DNA of 64,000 nt. Origin: Photobacterium obscurum (GTDB lineage Bacteria > Pseudomonadota > Gammaproteobacteria > Enterobacterales > Vibrionaceae). Position numbers and translations under genes: made by a program. The notes beneath the pieces are model-generated. The model was given only the letters and a program-made list of their open reading frames with translations. It did no database searches and was not told where the DNA came from. Below are positions 14,063 to 22,643 of this stretch, piece by piece. Every line of letters begins with the position of its first letter. Within the stretch, counting starts at the first letter, position 1. The stretch is from contig NZ_JAKRRW010000020.1 in assembly GCF_026191635.1 (NCBI RefSeq), positions 43,017-107,016 of the forward strand, read 5' to 3'.

Positions 14063-14974
14063 ATGGACGAACAAGCCAAACAAACCCAGCGAGGGGTCTT
14101 ACTTGCCCTTGCTGCCTATACGATGTGGGGGATTGCCCCTATTTACTTTAAATCCCTGCAGCACGTCAGCCCGCTGGAAATTCTCAGCCACCGGGTGATC
14201 TGGTCGTTTTTCTTCCTCGCCGGCCTGATCATTATCGGCAAGGGCTGGGGTAAAATCCGGGCCGTGCTGGGCAAACCCAAGACGCTGCTGATACTGGTTG
14301 CCACCGCCTTTCTCGTAGGTGGTAACTGGCTCATTTTCATTTGGGCTGTCAACAACAACTTCATGCTCGATGCCAGCCTGGGTTATTACATCAACCCGTT
14401 GTTCAATGTTGTACTAGGCATGTTATTCCTGGGAGAGCGCCTACGTCCGCTCCAGTGGCTGGCCGTGGTACTGGCAGCCTGCGGCGTGGCTGTCCAGCTG
14501 TTCCAGTTCGGCTCCCTGCCCTGGATCGCCCTCGCACTGGCTACCAGCTTCGGCCTCTACGGGCTACTGCGAAAAAAGGTCAACTTGGATGCCGAAACCG
14601 GCCTGTTCATGGAAACCTGTGTCTTGTTTCCCCTGGCCTTGGTTTACGTGCTTTTTGTCGCCGACAGCCCTACCGCCGACTGGCGTGCCAACCCGATGAA
14701 TACCAACCTGCTGCTGATGGCTGCCGGGATTGTGACAACCTTGCCGTTGCTCTGTTTTACCGGCGCAGCAACCAAGCTTAAACTGTCGACACTGGGGTTC
14801 TTCCAATACATCGGTCCAAGCCTGATGTTCCTACTGGCAATCACGGTATATAACGAAAGCTTTACCCTGGACAAGGGCTACACATTTGCCTTCATCTGGG
14901 GAGCACTGCTGCTGTTTAGCTTCGACGGCATCAAAGGCCACCGTAAAGCAAGGCAACACGCCCGCGCCAGCTAG
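14063..14974 (+). CDS. rarD: RarD, EamA-family (DMT) transporter
   Basis: A 303-residue inner-membrane protein with about ten hydrophobic segments. RarD-type DMT permeases start with a short polar N-terminus and the motif GVLLALAAYTMWGIAPIYFK, present here, followed by EILSHRVIWSF and the conserved SLGYYINPLFNVVLG. In E. coli a chloramphenicol-sensitivity phenotype was the basis of the name; the substrate is not established. It has a weak ribosome site (GAGAT). A 10-bp hairpin follows the stop. Confidence 0.88.
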   Translation: MDEQAKQTQRGVLLALAAYTMWGIAPIYFKSLQHVSPLEILSHRVIWSFFFLAGLIIIGKGWGKIRAVLGKPKTLLILVATAFLVGGNWLIFIWAVNNNFMLDASLGYYINPLFNVVLGMLFLGERLRPLQWLAVVLAACGVAVQLFQFGSLPWIALALATSFGLYGLLRKKVNLDAETGLFMETCVLFPLALVYVLFVADSPTADWRANPMNTNLLLMAAGIVTTLPLLCFTGAATKLKLSTLGFFQYIGPSLMFLLAITVYNESFTLDKGYTFAFIWGALLLFSFDGIKGHRKARQHARAS

Positions 14975-14982
14975 AACTCGTT

Positions 14983-15011
14983 GGCGGCTTGTCACTTTTT
15001 TACAAGCCGCC
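14983..15011 (+). terminator. hairpin after rarD, unusual layout
   Basis: A perfect 10-bp stem (GGCGGCTTGT / ACAAGCCGCC) whose loop contains T6, with no T run after the stem. It sits 8 bases past the rarD stop. It may slow or end transcription, but it is not a standard intrinsic terminator. Confidence 0.4.
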
Positions 15012-15097
15012 AGCCATCGTTTATGTTCTACTGATGGCCTCGCTTGAATTGACCAACGCTGTGTGCCAACTGCACCAGATCTATCATGGGGATCAGG

Positions 15098-15892
15098 ATG
15101 AATACAGTCAGCCACCGCAAATCCTGTATTGATGACATCAGCCTGATTGATGCCCACTACCAGAACTTTGCCTTCAAGCGCCACTATCACCTGGACTACC
15201 ACCTTGGTTTGATCACCGCCGGGCAACAGCAATACTATTTCAACGGAGCCAGCCATCAGGCGGGGGCCGGCCAGCTGGTGATCATGCCCCCCGGTGAAAT
15301 TCACGACGGTCAGCCAGAGCAGCAACAAGGCTACAAGGTGAAGGTATTCAGCATCACCCCAGACTGGCTCGATCATCAGGCCTGCGAGCTGTCAGGCAAT
15401 TGTCAGGTATACTTCCCTCAGCATAATGTGACTGACAGCCAGCTGTTTTGTCAGCTCAGTCAGCTCCATACCCAGCTAAGCGATCCCCATTTCCCACAGC
15501 TGGCCAAAGACTGTATGCCAATAGAGTACTTTTCCCAGTTCATCAGCCGCTATAGCCAAATCCGTCCCCAACACGTGGTACCTCTCGGCAGCAAAGATCT
15601 GCTTCAGCTGCGGGACTACCTGATGGCCAACCTAGATCAGAAAATTAGCCTCGATAACCTCGCGGCCCTGTGCGAACTCAGCCCGTCCCAGCTATTACGC
15701 CAGTTCAAGAAAGCAACCGGCATGACCCCCTATGCCTGGCTGGCCCGGCTACGGCTGGAACATGCCATGGCCTTGCTCAAGGCCGGATACAGCTGTACGG
15801 ATGTCGCCTACCACGTCGGCTTTTACGATCAGGCCCATTTCACCCGTACTTTCAGGCTGACCTTCGGGGTGGCACCATCGGAAATTAAATAG
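15098..15892 (+). CDS. AraC family transcriptional regulator
   Basis: A 264-residue two-domain regulator. The N-terminal cupin-like sensing domain has HYHLDYHLGLITAGQQQYYF and a conserved MPPGEIHDGQP; the C-terminal AraC DNA-binding domain has two helix-turn-helices (ISLDNLAALCELSPSQLLRQFKKATGM and CTDVAYHVGFYDQAHFTRTFR, in part). The ATG at 15098 has GGGG 6 bases upstream; an ATG at 15086 is in frame without one. It is followed after about 90 bases by a LysE-type exporter on the same strand. AraC-LysE pairs usually control an amino-acid exporter, so that is its likely target. Confidence 0.85.
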   Translation: MNTVSHRKSCIDDISLIDAHYQNFAFKRHYHLDYHLGLITAGQQQYYFNGASHQAGAGQLVIMPPGEIHDGQPEQQQGYKVKVFSITPDWLDHQACELSGNCQVYFPQHNVTDSQLFCQLSQLHTQLSDPHFPQLAKDCMPIEYFSQFISRYSQIRPQHVVPLGSKDLLQLRDYLMANLDQKISLDNLAALCELSPSQLLRQFKKATGMTPYAWLARLRLEHAMALLKAGYSCTDVAYHVGFYDQAHFTRTFRLTFGVAPSEIK

Positions 15893-15979
15893 CAGCGACT
15901 ATTAATTTTTTACAAGCGCTTCCGCTCTGGCTAGGGCATGCTGGCACACGTTGTTCTCCAACCAGATGAAAAGCAAGAA

Positions 15980-16648
15980 ATGAACGAAATAACGCCCCTT
16001 CTCACCTTACTGACCGTCCATGTGATCGCCCTGATGAGCCCGGGACCGGACTTTGCCCTGGTAGTTCAAAATGCCGGGCGCCACGGACGCCAGACCGGGA
16101 TCACCATCGCGCTGGGATTATCCCTGGGGATCCTGCTGCACTCTATTCTTAGCCTGACCGGTGCCAGTCTGTTGATCCACCAGCAACCAACTCTGTTTGC
16201 GCTATTACAGGCCGTCGGTGGCGGTTACCTGCTCTGGCTGGGGATCGGAGCCGTCAAAAGCGTGCTGCGGCCACTGTGGAATAAATCCGACCAGCCTTCG
16301 TCCGGTGTGGCCACTATTACCAACACTGGCCGCCAGCCGTTGCTCGATAACCGCAAGCAAGCACTGGCAAGAGGGTTTACCACCAATATTCTCAACCCCA
16401 AAGCCCTGGTCTTTTTCCTCAGCTTGCTGTCTACCCTAGTGCCCGCCAGTATGTCCATCACCGGCAAAGTCACTGCGATCGGCCTGCTCTGGCTCACGTC
16501 TTTCCTGTGGTTTGCGATGCTGGCCTGGCTCCTGACCGGACAGCGGCTCCAGCAGAAGCTACAGCAGTGGACACCGTATATCGACGCCATGTGCGGCCTG
16601 CTGTTTGTCAGTATCGGCAGTATGATATTGCTCAATCTGGTGCTTTAG
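15980..16648 (+). CDS. LysE/RhtB family amino-acid exporter
   Basis: A 222-residue inner-membrane protein with about six hydrophobic segments. The start MNEITPLLTLLTVHVIALMSPGPDFALVV carries the LysE signature SPGPDF; the later GFTTNILNPKA also belongs to the family. It should export amino acids or related compounds; the substrate is unknown. The ATG at 15980 is chosen over an upstream ATG (15938) because the family signature then falls at its usual place. It probably forms an operon with the preceding AraC regulator. Confidence 0.85.
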   Translation: MNEITPLLTLLTVHVIALMSPGPDFALVVQNAGRHGRQTGITIALGLSLGILLHSILSLTGASLLIHQQPTLFALLQAVGGGYLLWLGIGAVKSVLRPLWNKSDQPSSGVATITNTGRQPLLDNRKQALARGFTTNILNPKALVFFLSLLSTLVPASMSITGKVTAIGLLWLTSFLWFAMLAWLLTGQRLQQKLQQWTPYIDAMCGLLFVSIGSMILLNLVL

Positions 16649-16766
16649 CTCTGCGTCGGCAAGCAATAAATTGTTGATTGCGAGCACAAAAAACGTGCAA
16701 TAATTCGACAGTTCGCCGTTCCGCTCTTACGCTATTCGAGCCCCGTATGCGAAAAAGGAACGAGCT

Positions 16767-18533
16767 ATGGAATGGAAGACCTCCCGTCTGGCGATAGCCC
16801 TGGCAACCTGCCTACTGGTATCACCAGCCTCCAGCAAAGAGCCCAGCAAACAAAGTGCCGACGACGTTGCCCCGGAGGCGACAACCGGGATCAGCCGCCA
16901 GCAGCAGATCAGCGGCAAAGACTGGATGGTGGCTTCTGCCAATCCCTATGCCAGTGAGGCCGGGGCAGCAATCCTGCGTCAGGGCGGCAATGCCATTGAT
17001 GCCATGGTCGCAACCCAACTGGTGCTCGGGTTGACTGAGCCGCAATCCTCCGGCATCGGCGGCGGGGCCTTCCTGGTGTACTGGAATGCGAAAAAAGAAA
17101 AACTCACGACCTTTGATGGCCGGGAAAAAGCCCCCTATGCCGTCACGCCACGACTATTTCAGGATCAGCAAGGCCAACCGCTGGCCTTCTTCGATGCTGT
17201 GGTCGGAGGCCGCTCCGTCGGTACGCCGGGTACGGTCAAGCTCATGTGGTACACCCACCAACGCCACGGCAAGCTGCCTTGGCGCGACCTGTTCCAGCCG
17301 GCTATTACATTGGCTCGCGAAGGGTTCGCTGTCAGTCCTCGGCTGGCGAAGCTGGTTGCCAACGACCAGAAAAACCTCCAGCGCTGGGAGGCGACCAAAG
17401 CCTATTTCTTCAATCCTGACGGCAGTCCGCTCCAAGCCGGACAAACCCTCACCAACCCAGCCTACGCAGATACACTAAGCCTAATTGCCGAACGCGGTGC
17501 CAGCGCCTTCTACCATGGCGAGATAGCCAAGGACATCGTCAGCACCGTACGCAATGCCAAGGGTAACCCCGGTGTGCTAAGCGTGATGGATCTGGCAACC
17601 TACCAGGTCAAAGAGCGAGAGCCGGTCTGCGCGCCCTATCGCCAGTTTGAAATTTGCGGCATGGGCCCACCCAGCTCCGGTGCGCTGACCCTCGGCCAGA
17701 TCATGGGAATGCTGAGCCACTATCCGCTCGACAAAATGGGCCGCAATGATATCAACAGCTGGCGCCTGATCGGGGACGCCTCGCGCCTGGCCTTTGCCGA
17801 TCGCGGACACTACATGGCCGACAGCGACTATGTGCCCATGCCGACCAAAGGCCTGCTGGCGGATGACTACCTGGAACAACGTGCCGGATTGCTCAAGGGC
17901 AAAACAGCTCTTGCGGCGGCTAAGCCGGGCCAGCCGGCCTGGTCACACGCCATACGCTATACCATGGACGAGTCACTGGAGCTGCCTTCCACCAGCCACT
18001 TTTCGATTGTCGACAAGGATCGCAATGTGGTTTCCATAACCACCACGATTGAGAATGGTTTCGGCTCAAGACTGATGGTGCGCGGCTTCCTGCTCAATAA
18101 CGAGCTGACCGACTTCTCATTCCGCAGCCATATTGACGGTAACCCGATAGCCAACCGCATTGAGCCTGGCAAACGCCCGCGCTCTTCCATGGCGCCCACC
18201 ATCGTAATGAAAGAAAACAAGCCGTACCTGGCTCTCGGATCACCGGGTGGCAGCCAGATCATCGGCTTTGTCGCCAAGACGCTGATCGGCTATCTCGACT
18301 GGAACCTCGATCTGCAGCAGGCAATCAACCTACCCAATATGAACAACCGCTTCGGCGCCTTTGAACTGGAAAAAGGGACCTCGGCCGAACAGTGGGCACC
18401 CAAGCTGGAGCAGCTCGGCTTCGAGGTGAAGATAAAAGATCTGAACTCCGGTATCCAGGCGATCCGGATTGATGGCAGGCAGCTGACCGGCGCCGCCGAT
18501 CCTCGCCGGGAAGGTAAGGTCGTCGCCAAGTAG
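16767..18533 (+). CDS. ggt: gamma-glutamyltranspeptidase (glutathione hydrolase)
   Basis: Periplasmic N-terminal-nucleophile hydrolase of 588 residues that cleaves or transfers the gamma-glutamyl group of glutathione. It has a signal peptide (MEWKTSRLAIALATCLLVSPASS). Family motifs: GGNAIDAMVATQLVLGLTEPQSSGIGGGAF near residue 75 and the autoprocessing site SSTSHFS-like segment (LPSTSHFSIVDKDRNVVS), where the Thr becomes the N-terminus of the small subunit; then GFGSRLM, RPRSSMAPTIV and GSPGGSQII. GGAAC precedes the ATG. A two-way terminator separates it from uvrD. Confidence 0.95.
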   Translation: MEWKTSRLAIALATCLLVSPASSKEPSKQSADDVAPEATTGISRQQQISGKDWMVASANPYASEAGAAILRQGGNAIDAMVATQLVLGLTEPQSSGIGGGAFLVYWNAKKEKLTTFDGREKAPYAVTPRLFQDQQGQPLAFFDAVVGGRSVGTPGTVKLMWYTHQRHGKLPWRDLFQPAITLAREGFAVSPRLAKLVANDQKNLQRWEATKAYFFNPDGSPLQAGQTLTNPAYADTLSLIAERGASAFYHGEIAKDIVSTVRNAKGNPGVLSVMDLATYQVKEREPVCAPYRQFEICGMGPPSSGALTLGQIMGMLSHYPLDKMGRNDINSWRLIGDASRLAFADRGHYMADSDYVPMPTKGLLADDYLEQRAGLLKGKTALAAAKPGQPAWSHAIRYTMDESLELPSTSHFSIVDKDRNVVSITTTIENGFGSRLMVRGFLLNNELTDFSFRSHIDGNPIANRIEPGKRPRSSMAPTIVMKENKPYLALGSPGGSQIIGFVAKTLIGYLDWNLDLQQAINLPNMNNRFGAFELEKGTSAEQWAPKLEQLGFEVKIKDLNSGIQAIRIDGRQLTGAADPRREGKVVAK

Positions 18534-18591
18534 CCCCGAGGATAACGGCACCTCCCAACATACAAGCAACGGGAAATGGCCTCCAACCAAC

Positions 18592-18625
18592 AAAAAGCCC
18601 GCCGTGCAATACGCATAGCGGGCTT
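18592..18625 (-). terminator. two-way terminator between ggt and uvrD
   Basis: Stem AAGCCCGC / GCGGGCTT with a 15-nt loop. On the reverse strand it is followed by TTTTG, so it best serves uvrD; for ggt the tail is TTAATATCTTT. Confidence 0.7.
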
Positions 18626-18666
18626 AATATCTTTCGCGGGTTAGCCACCAATACGGAGGCAGCAGA

Positions 18667-20838
18667 TTACATCGGCTGCAGCTTGGCGTACTGGGTCACC
18701 AACCACTTGATCCCTTCACCGTTAAACGCAACCTGCACCCTGCTCTGGGCACCGCTGCCTTCAAAGTTGATGATCGTGCCCTCGCCAAACTTCGAATGTT
18801 GAACCCGCTGGCCAAGGCTAAAACCAGTCTGGTTGAAGTTGTCGTTGACCTGCGCCTGGCTGAACCGGCCGCTGCTGGCCGGCCGCGATACCTGTGCCTT
18901 CATTCGGACTTCTTCCACGTACTCGGTCGGGATTTCACGAATAAAGCGGGACGGTTTATGGAAGTTGTCCTTGCCGTACAGACGACGCATTTCGGCATAG
19001 GTAATATACAGCTTCTGCATCGCGCGGGTCATGCCTACGTAGCACAGGCGACGTTCTTCTTCCAAACGCCCGACCTCTTCGGTGGTCCGAGAGCTCGGGA
19101 ACATCCCTTCTTCCACGCCCACCATGAAGACCACCGGGAACTCCAGTCCCTTGGCGCTGTGCATCGTCATTAGCTGCACCGCATCCTCAAAATCATCCGC
19201 CTGTCCTTCTCCGGCCTCCAGCGCCGCGTGTGAGAGAAACGCCGCCAACGGGCTCATCTCTTCAGCCTCTTCCGGCACCTCGAACTGGCGAGTCGCCGTG
19301 ACCAGCTCTTCCAGGTTTTCGATACGCGCCTGGGCCTTTTCGCCTTTTTCCTGCTCGTACATTGCCCGCAGGCCGGAATTGCGGATCACTTCATCGGTCT
19401 GCTGGAACAGCGGCAGGTCACGGGTATCATCTTCCAGGGCATTGATCAGCTCGATAAAACGACGCAGTGAATTCGCTGCACGGCCTGCCAGCACCTGCTC
19501 TTCCAGCAGGGCGACACTGGCCTGCCACATCGTAGCACCACGGTCACGGGCCGCCATGCGGATCGTTTCCAGTGTGCGGTCGCCAAGCCCCCGGGTCGGA
19601 GTATTGACCACCCGCTCAAAAGAGGCATCATCATTGCGGTTCGACATCAGGCGCAGGTACGCCAGCGAGTCTTTGATTTCCTGGCGTTCGAAGAACCGCA
19701 TACCGCCATAAATCCGGTACGGCAGGCCAGCCTGGATCAAGGCCTCTTCCAGCACCCGGGACTGAGCATTACTTCGGTACAGGAAGGCCGTTTCATTTAA
19801 CGTACCACCTTGCTCGCGCCACTCCTTGATCTTACCGACCGCAAACCGCGCCTCATCCAGTTCATTGAAAGCCGAATACAGGGAGATCGGTTCGCCTTCT
19901 GCGCCCTCGGTCCACAAATTCTTGCCCATACGCTCGTTGTTATTGGCAATCAATTCGTTGGCAGCATTGAGGATATTGCCGGTCGAGCGGTAGTTTTGCT
20001 CAAGGAAAATCGAAGAAGCATTGGTGAAATCACGCAAGAAGCGCTGAATATTTTCGACCTGCGCGCCACGCCAGCCATAAATCGACTGGTCGTCATCGCC
20101 GACAATCATCACATTGCAATCTACCCCAGCCATCAGGCGCAACCAGGCAAACTGGATGTTGTTGGTATCCTGGAACTCGTCGACCAGAATATGCTTGAAG
20201 CGCGCCTGGTAATGCTCGCGAATGTGCTTGTTGTCGCGCACCAGCTCAAAGGCCCGCAACAATAGTTCAGCAAAGTCGACCAGGCCGGCACGGTCGCACG
20301 CTTCCTGGTAGGCGGTATACAACCGTAGCCAGGTCTGCTCGACCGGATCATTGAAAGTGTCAATATTGGCAGGGCGTAGACCTTCGTCTTTCTTGCCATT
20401 GATATACCACGCCGCCTGGCGGGCCGGCCAATGCTTCTCGTCAAGATTCTGCGCCTTGATCAAACGGCGCAGCAGGCGCATCTGATCGTCAGAATCAAGA
20501 ATATTGAAATCATCAGGCAGGCGCGCATCAAGATAATGGGCGCGCAGCATACGGTGGCAAAGACCGTGGAACGTGCCGTTCCACATTCCGGCAGACGAGC
20601 CCTGCATCAGTTCGTTGATCCGGCCTCGCATCTCGGCCGCCGCCTTGTTGGTGAAGGTCACCGACATGATTGAATACGGCGAGGCCTGCTCAATCTGCAT
20701 CAACCAGGCGATACGATGGACCAGTACGCGGGTTTTACCACTGCCCGCTCCGGCCAGAACCAGGTGATTACCTAGCGGCGCAGCCACCGCCTCTCGTTGC
20801 TTGTCATTAAGGCCATCTAACAGGAGTGAAGCGTCCAT
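18667..20838 (-). CDS. uvrD: DNA helicase II UvrD
   Basis: SF1 3'-5' helicase of nucleotide-excision and mismatch repair, 723 residues (E. coli 720). Visible motifs: Walker A GAGSGKTRVLVHR near residue 30, Ia TFTNKAAAEMRGR, II VDEFQDTN, III GDDDQSIYGWRGA, IV LEQNYRSTGNILNAAN, V TMHSAKGLEFPVVF, VI YVGMTRAMQKLYI. The C-terminal tail (FNQTGFSLGQRVQHSKFGEGTI, in part) is the UvrD tudor-like region. A LexA-like box and a TATAAT lie directly upstream, consistent with SOS induction. Confidence 0.97.
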   Translation of the reverse strand: MDASLLLDGLNDKQREAVAAPLGNHLVLAGAGSGKTRVLVHRIAWLMQIEQASPYSIMSVTFTNKAAAEMRGRINELMQGSSAGMWNGTFHGLCHRMLRAHYLDARLPDDFNILDSDDQMRLLRRLIKAQNLDEKHWPARQAAWYINGKKDEGLRPANIDTFNDPVEQTWLRLYTAYQEACDRAGLVDFAELLLRAFELVRDNKHIREHYQARFKHILVDEFQDTNNIQFAWLRLMAGVDCNVMIVGDDDQSIYGWRGAQVENIQRFLRDFTNASSIFLEQNYRSTGNILNAANELIANNNERMGKNLWTEGAEGEPISLYSAFNELDEARFAVGKIKEWREQGGTLNETAFLYRSNAQSRVLEEALIQAGLPYRIYGGMRFFERQEIKDSLAYLRLMSNRNDDASFERVVNTPTRGLGDRTLETIRMAARDRGATMWQASVALLEEQVLAGRAANSLRRFIELINALEDDTRDLPLFQQTDEVIRNSGLRAMYEQEKGEKAQARIENLEELVTATRQFEVPEEAEEMSPLAAFLSHAALEAGEGQADDFEDAVQLMTMHSAKGLEFPVVFMVGVEEGMFPSSRTTEEVGRLEEERRLCYVGMTRAMQKLYITYAEMRRLYGKDNFHKPSRFIREIPTEYVEEVRMKAQVSRPASSGRFSQAQVNDNFNQTGFSLGQRVQHSKFGEGTIINFEGSGAQSRVQVAFNGEGIKWLVTQYAKLQPM

Positions 20839-20847
20839 CGTTACCTA

Positions 20848-20863
20848 CTGGTTATTTATACAA
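20848..20863 (-). promoter_or_regulatory. LexA-like SOS box at the uvrD promoter
   Basis: The reverse strand reads TTGTATAAATAACCAG, close to the E. coli uvrD SOS box CTGTATATATACCCAG as I recall it. It begins 10 bases before the uvrD ATG and lies just downstream of a TATAAT at 20872-20877, where LexA would block transcription. Confidence 0.6.
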
Positions 20864-21210
20864 TGCTGATGATTATACCCAAACCGTCTCAATATGCGAG
20901 ATTCCAAGCTTTCCCGGCGGATTGAATGGCAGAAAAAGACAACCCGATGGCGCTCCGCCACCCCTAAGTACAACCCGAATTTATGGCCCCGTGATTAATT
21001 AACTCACCAGATTCAATCTCTTGCCCGAGAATTTTTGTTCTATGCTTGGAAATGGCGAAATGTTACACGCCAGAAAAAAAGTTAAGAAAGAGTGAAATTA
21101 AAATCCGGTTAGCCCTTTCTTATGTTCCGAGAGCGCCAATAAGCGCCAGCAACAACAAAAGGAAACGTTGCTGCAAGCAGCAACAGTCAGCGTAATTAAG
21201 AGGAATGATT
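20864..21210. other. divergent uvrD/bufA control region
   Basis: About 350 bases holding the uvrD -10 (reverse strand, 20872-20877) and the start of the bufferin operon. Near bufA there is a perfect palindrome at 21167-21184 (GTTGCTGC-AA-GCAGCAAC) and a repeated AGCGCCA. No clear sigma-70 promoter for bufA was recognised; an ECF-type promoter is possible but not shown. Confidence 0.5.
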
Positions 21211-21477
21211 ATGAAGAAGACAACCAATATCGCCCTAGCCAGTGCCGTAACGGGTCTAATCGCGCTCGCAGGAACGGCTATGACCGCATCAACCGCCGTT
21301 GCAGCAGAAGCCAAAGAGAAGTGCTACGGCGTGGCGAAAGCGGGTAAAAACGACTGTGCCACCAAGACCAGCTCATGTGCCGGTACCGCCAAAACCGATG
21401 GCCAGAAAGATGCCTTCATCATGGTTCCCAAGGGCTTATGTGACCGTTTGGCCGGTGGCTCAACCTCATCATCTTAA
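21211..21477 (+). CDS. bufA: BufA1-type bufferin precursor peptide (DUF2282), copy 1
   Basis: An 88-residue precursor of a copper-binding ribosomal peptide. It has a signal peptide (MKKTTNIALASAVTGLIALAGTAM...), a likely cleavage after AVAA, and a mature part with four Cys in the DUF2282 arrangement KCYGVAKAGKNDC...SSCAG...KGLCDRLAGG. Bufferins are processed by a DUF692 iron enzyme that modifies Cys residues; that enzyme is encoded downstream. The ATG at 21211 is used because AGAGGA lies 7 bases upstream; an ATG two codons earlier is too close. A near-duplicate follows. The name follows recent bufferin nomenclature. Confidence 0.88.
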   Translation: MKKTTNIALASAVTGLIALAGTAMTASTAVAAEAKEKCYGVAKAGKNDCATKTSSCAGTAKTDGQKDAFIMVPKGLCDRLAGGSTSSS

Positions 21478-21518
21478 TCCCCCCCAACTATACCGTTAGT
21501 TCAAGCGAAGGAATGATT

Positions 21519-21782
21519 ATGAAGAAAACCAACGTAGCCCTTGCCACTGCCGTTACCGGCCTGCTTGCCTTAGCCGGTACTGCGATGACTACCTCGACCG
21601 CTGTTGCCGCCGAAGCCAAAGAGAAATGCTACGGCGTGGCCAAGGCAGGCAAGAATGACTGCGCCACCAAGACCAGCTCATGCGCCGGTACCGCCAAAAC
21701 AGATGGCCAGAAAGATGCCTTCATTATGGTACCCAAAGGACTGTGCGACCGCTTGGCCGGTGGCTCAACCGAGGCGAAATAA
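21519..21782 (+). CDS. bufA: BufA1-type bufferin precursor peptide (DUF2282), copy 2
   Basis: An 87-residue tandem duplicate of the preceding gene. From STAVAA through GGST the two proteins are identical (about 59 residues), while 17 of 53 codons in the mature part differ synonymously. The signal peptide and the last three residues (EAK against SSS) differ. All four Cys are kept. AAGGA precedes the ATG at 21519. The stop TAA directly abuts the TTG start of the maturase gene, so the two are translationally coupled. Confidence 0.88.
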   Translation: MKKTNVALATAVTGLLALAGTAMTTSTAVAAEAKEKCYGVAKAGKNDCATKTSSCAGTAKTDGQKDAFIMVPKGLCDRLAGGSTEAK

Positions 21783-22643
21783 TTGAATCGCTTAGCACAG
21801 CAACAGGTGGTTGGGGTGGGGTTACGCTCCCCCCACATCACCCAGATTATCGAACAGCAACCGGATATCGGCTGGCTGGAGGTGCACAGCGAAAACTATT
21901 TCATGGCTTCCTCTACCGCCCGCCAACAACTGCGGCATATCGCCGAACACTATCCCATTAGCTGCCATGGGATCGGGCTATCCCTCGGCTCTGCCGATCC
22001 GCTGGATCGCCAGCATCTGGTTCAGCTCAAGCACCTGGTGGACGAAATCAACCCGATTGCGGTATCGGACCATCTCAGCTGGAGTTCGGTCGACGGGCAG
22101 TTTTTCAATGATTTGCTGCCACTGCCGTATACCGAAGCGGCACTGCAGCACTTCTGCCGCAAAGTCGAGCAGGTACAGGAGTTTCTCGGTCGCCAAATGC
22201 TGATCGAAAACCCGTCCAGCTATTTGAGCTTTGCCCATTCGGAAATCCCCGAATGGGAGTTTCTGCACCAGGTCCAACAGCGCACCGGTTGTGGCTTGTT
22301 GCTTGATCTCAACAATATTTATGTCAGCGCCTTCAACCACGGCTTTGACTGCGACCAGTACATTGCTGCACTTGATGCGACGGCAGTGCAAGAAATCCAT
22401 CTTGCCGGCTTTACCGTCAAGCAATTTGAGGACGGTGAAATCTGGATCGATACCCATAGCAAACCAGTCAGCGAGCCAGTATGGCAGCTCTATCGCCGCT
22501 GGGTACGGCAACATGGCTTAACCCCAACCCTGATTGAGTGGGATCTGGATATCCCGGAGCTGTCCATCCTGCTTGCAGAAGCCGACAAGGCACAGACCAT
22601 CATTATGCAGGAGGCGCAGCATGGACAAATCCTCATCCCCTGA
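21783..22643 (+). CDS. bufB: MNIO family bufferin maturase BufB (DUF692)
   Basis: A 286-residue multinuclear non-heme iron oxidase with a TIM-barrel fold. Relatives convert Cys residues of precursor peptides into oxazolone/thioamide or thiooxazole groups that bind copper. Putative iron ligands lie in conserved blocks: LEVHSENYF near residue 36, SCHGIGLSLGS, VSDHLSWSS, IENPSSYL, LLDLNNIYVSAFNHG, EIHLAGF, WIDTHSKPV and TLIEWDLDIP. The TTG at 21783 is taken as start (GAGG 8 bases upstream, no later Met near the N-terminus). It overlaps bufC by 23 bases. Confidence 0.9.
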   Translation: MNRLAQQQVVGVGLRSPHITQIIEQQPDIGWLEVHSENYFMASSTARQQLRHIAEHYPISCHGIGLSLGSADPLDRQHLVQLKHLVDEINPIAVSDHLSWSSVDGQFFNDLLPLPYTEAALQHFCRKVEQVQEFLGRQMLIENPSSYLSFAHSEIPEWEFLHQVQQRTGCGLLLDLNNIYVSAFNHGFDCDQYIAALDATAVQEIHLAGFTVKQFEDGEIWIDTHSKPVSEPVWQLYRRWVRQHGLTPTLIEWDLDIPELSILLAEADKAQTIIMQEAQHGQILIP

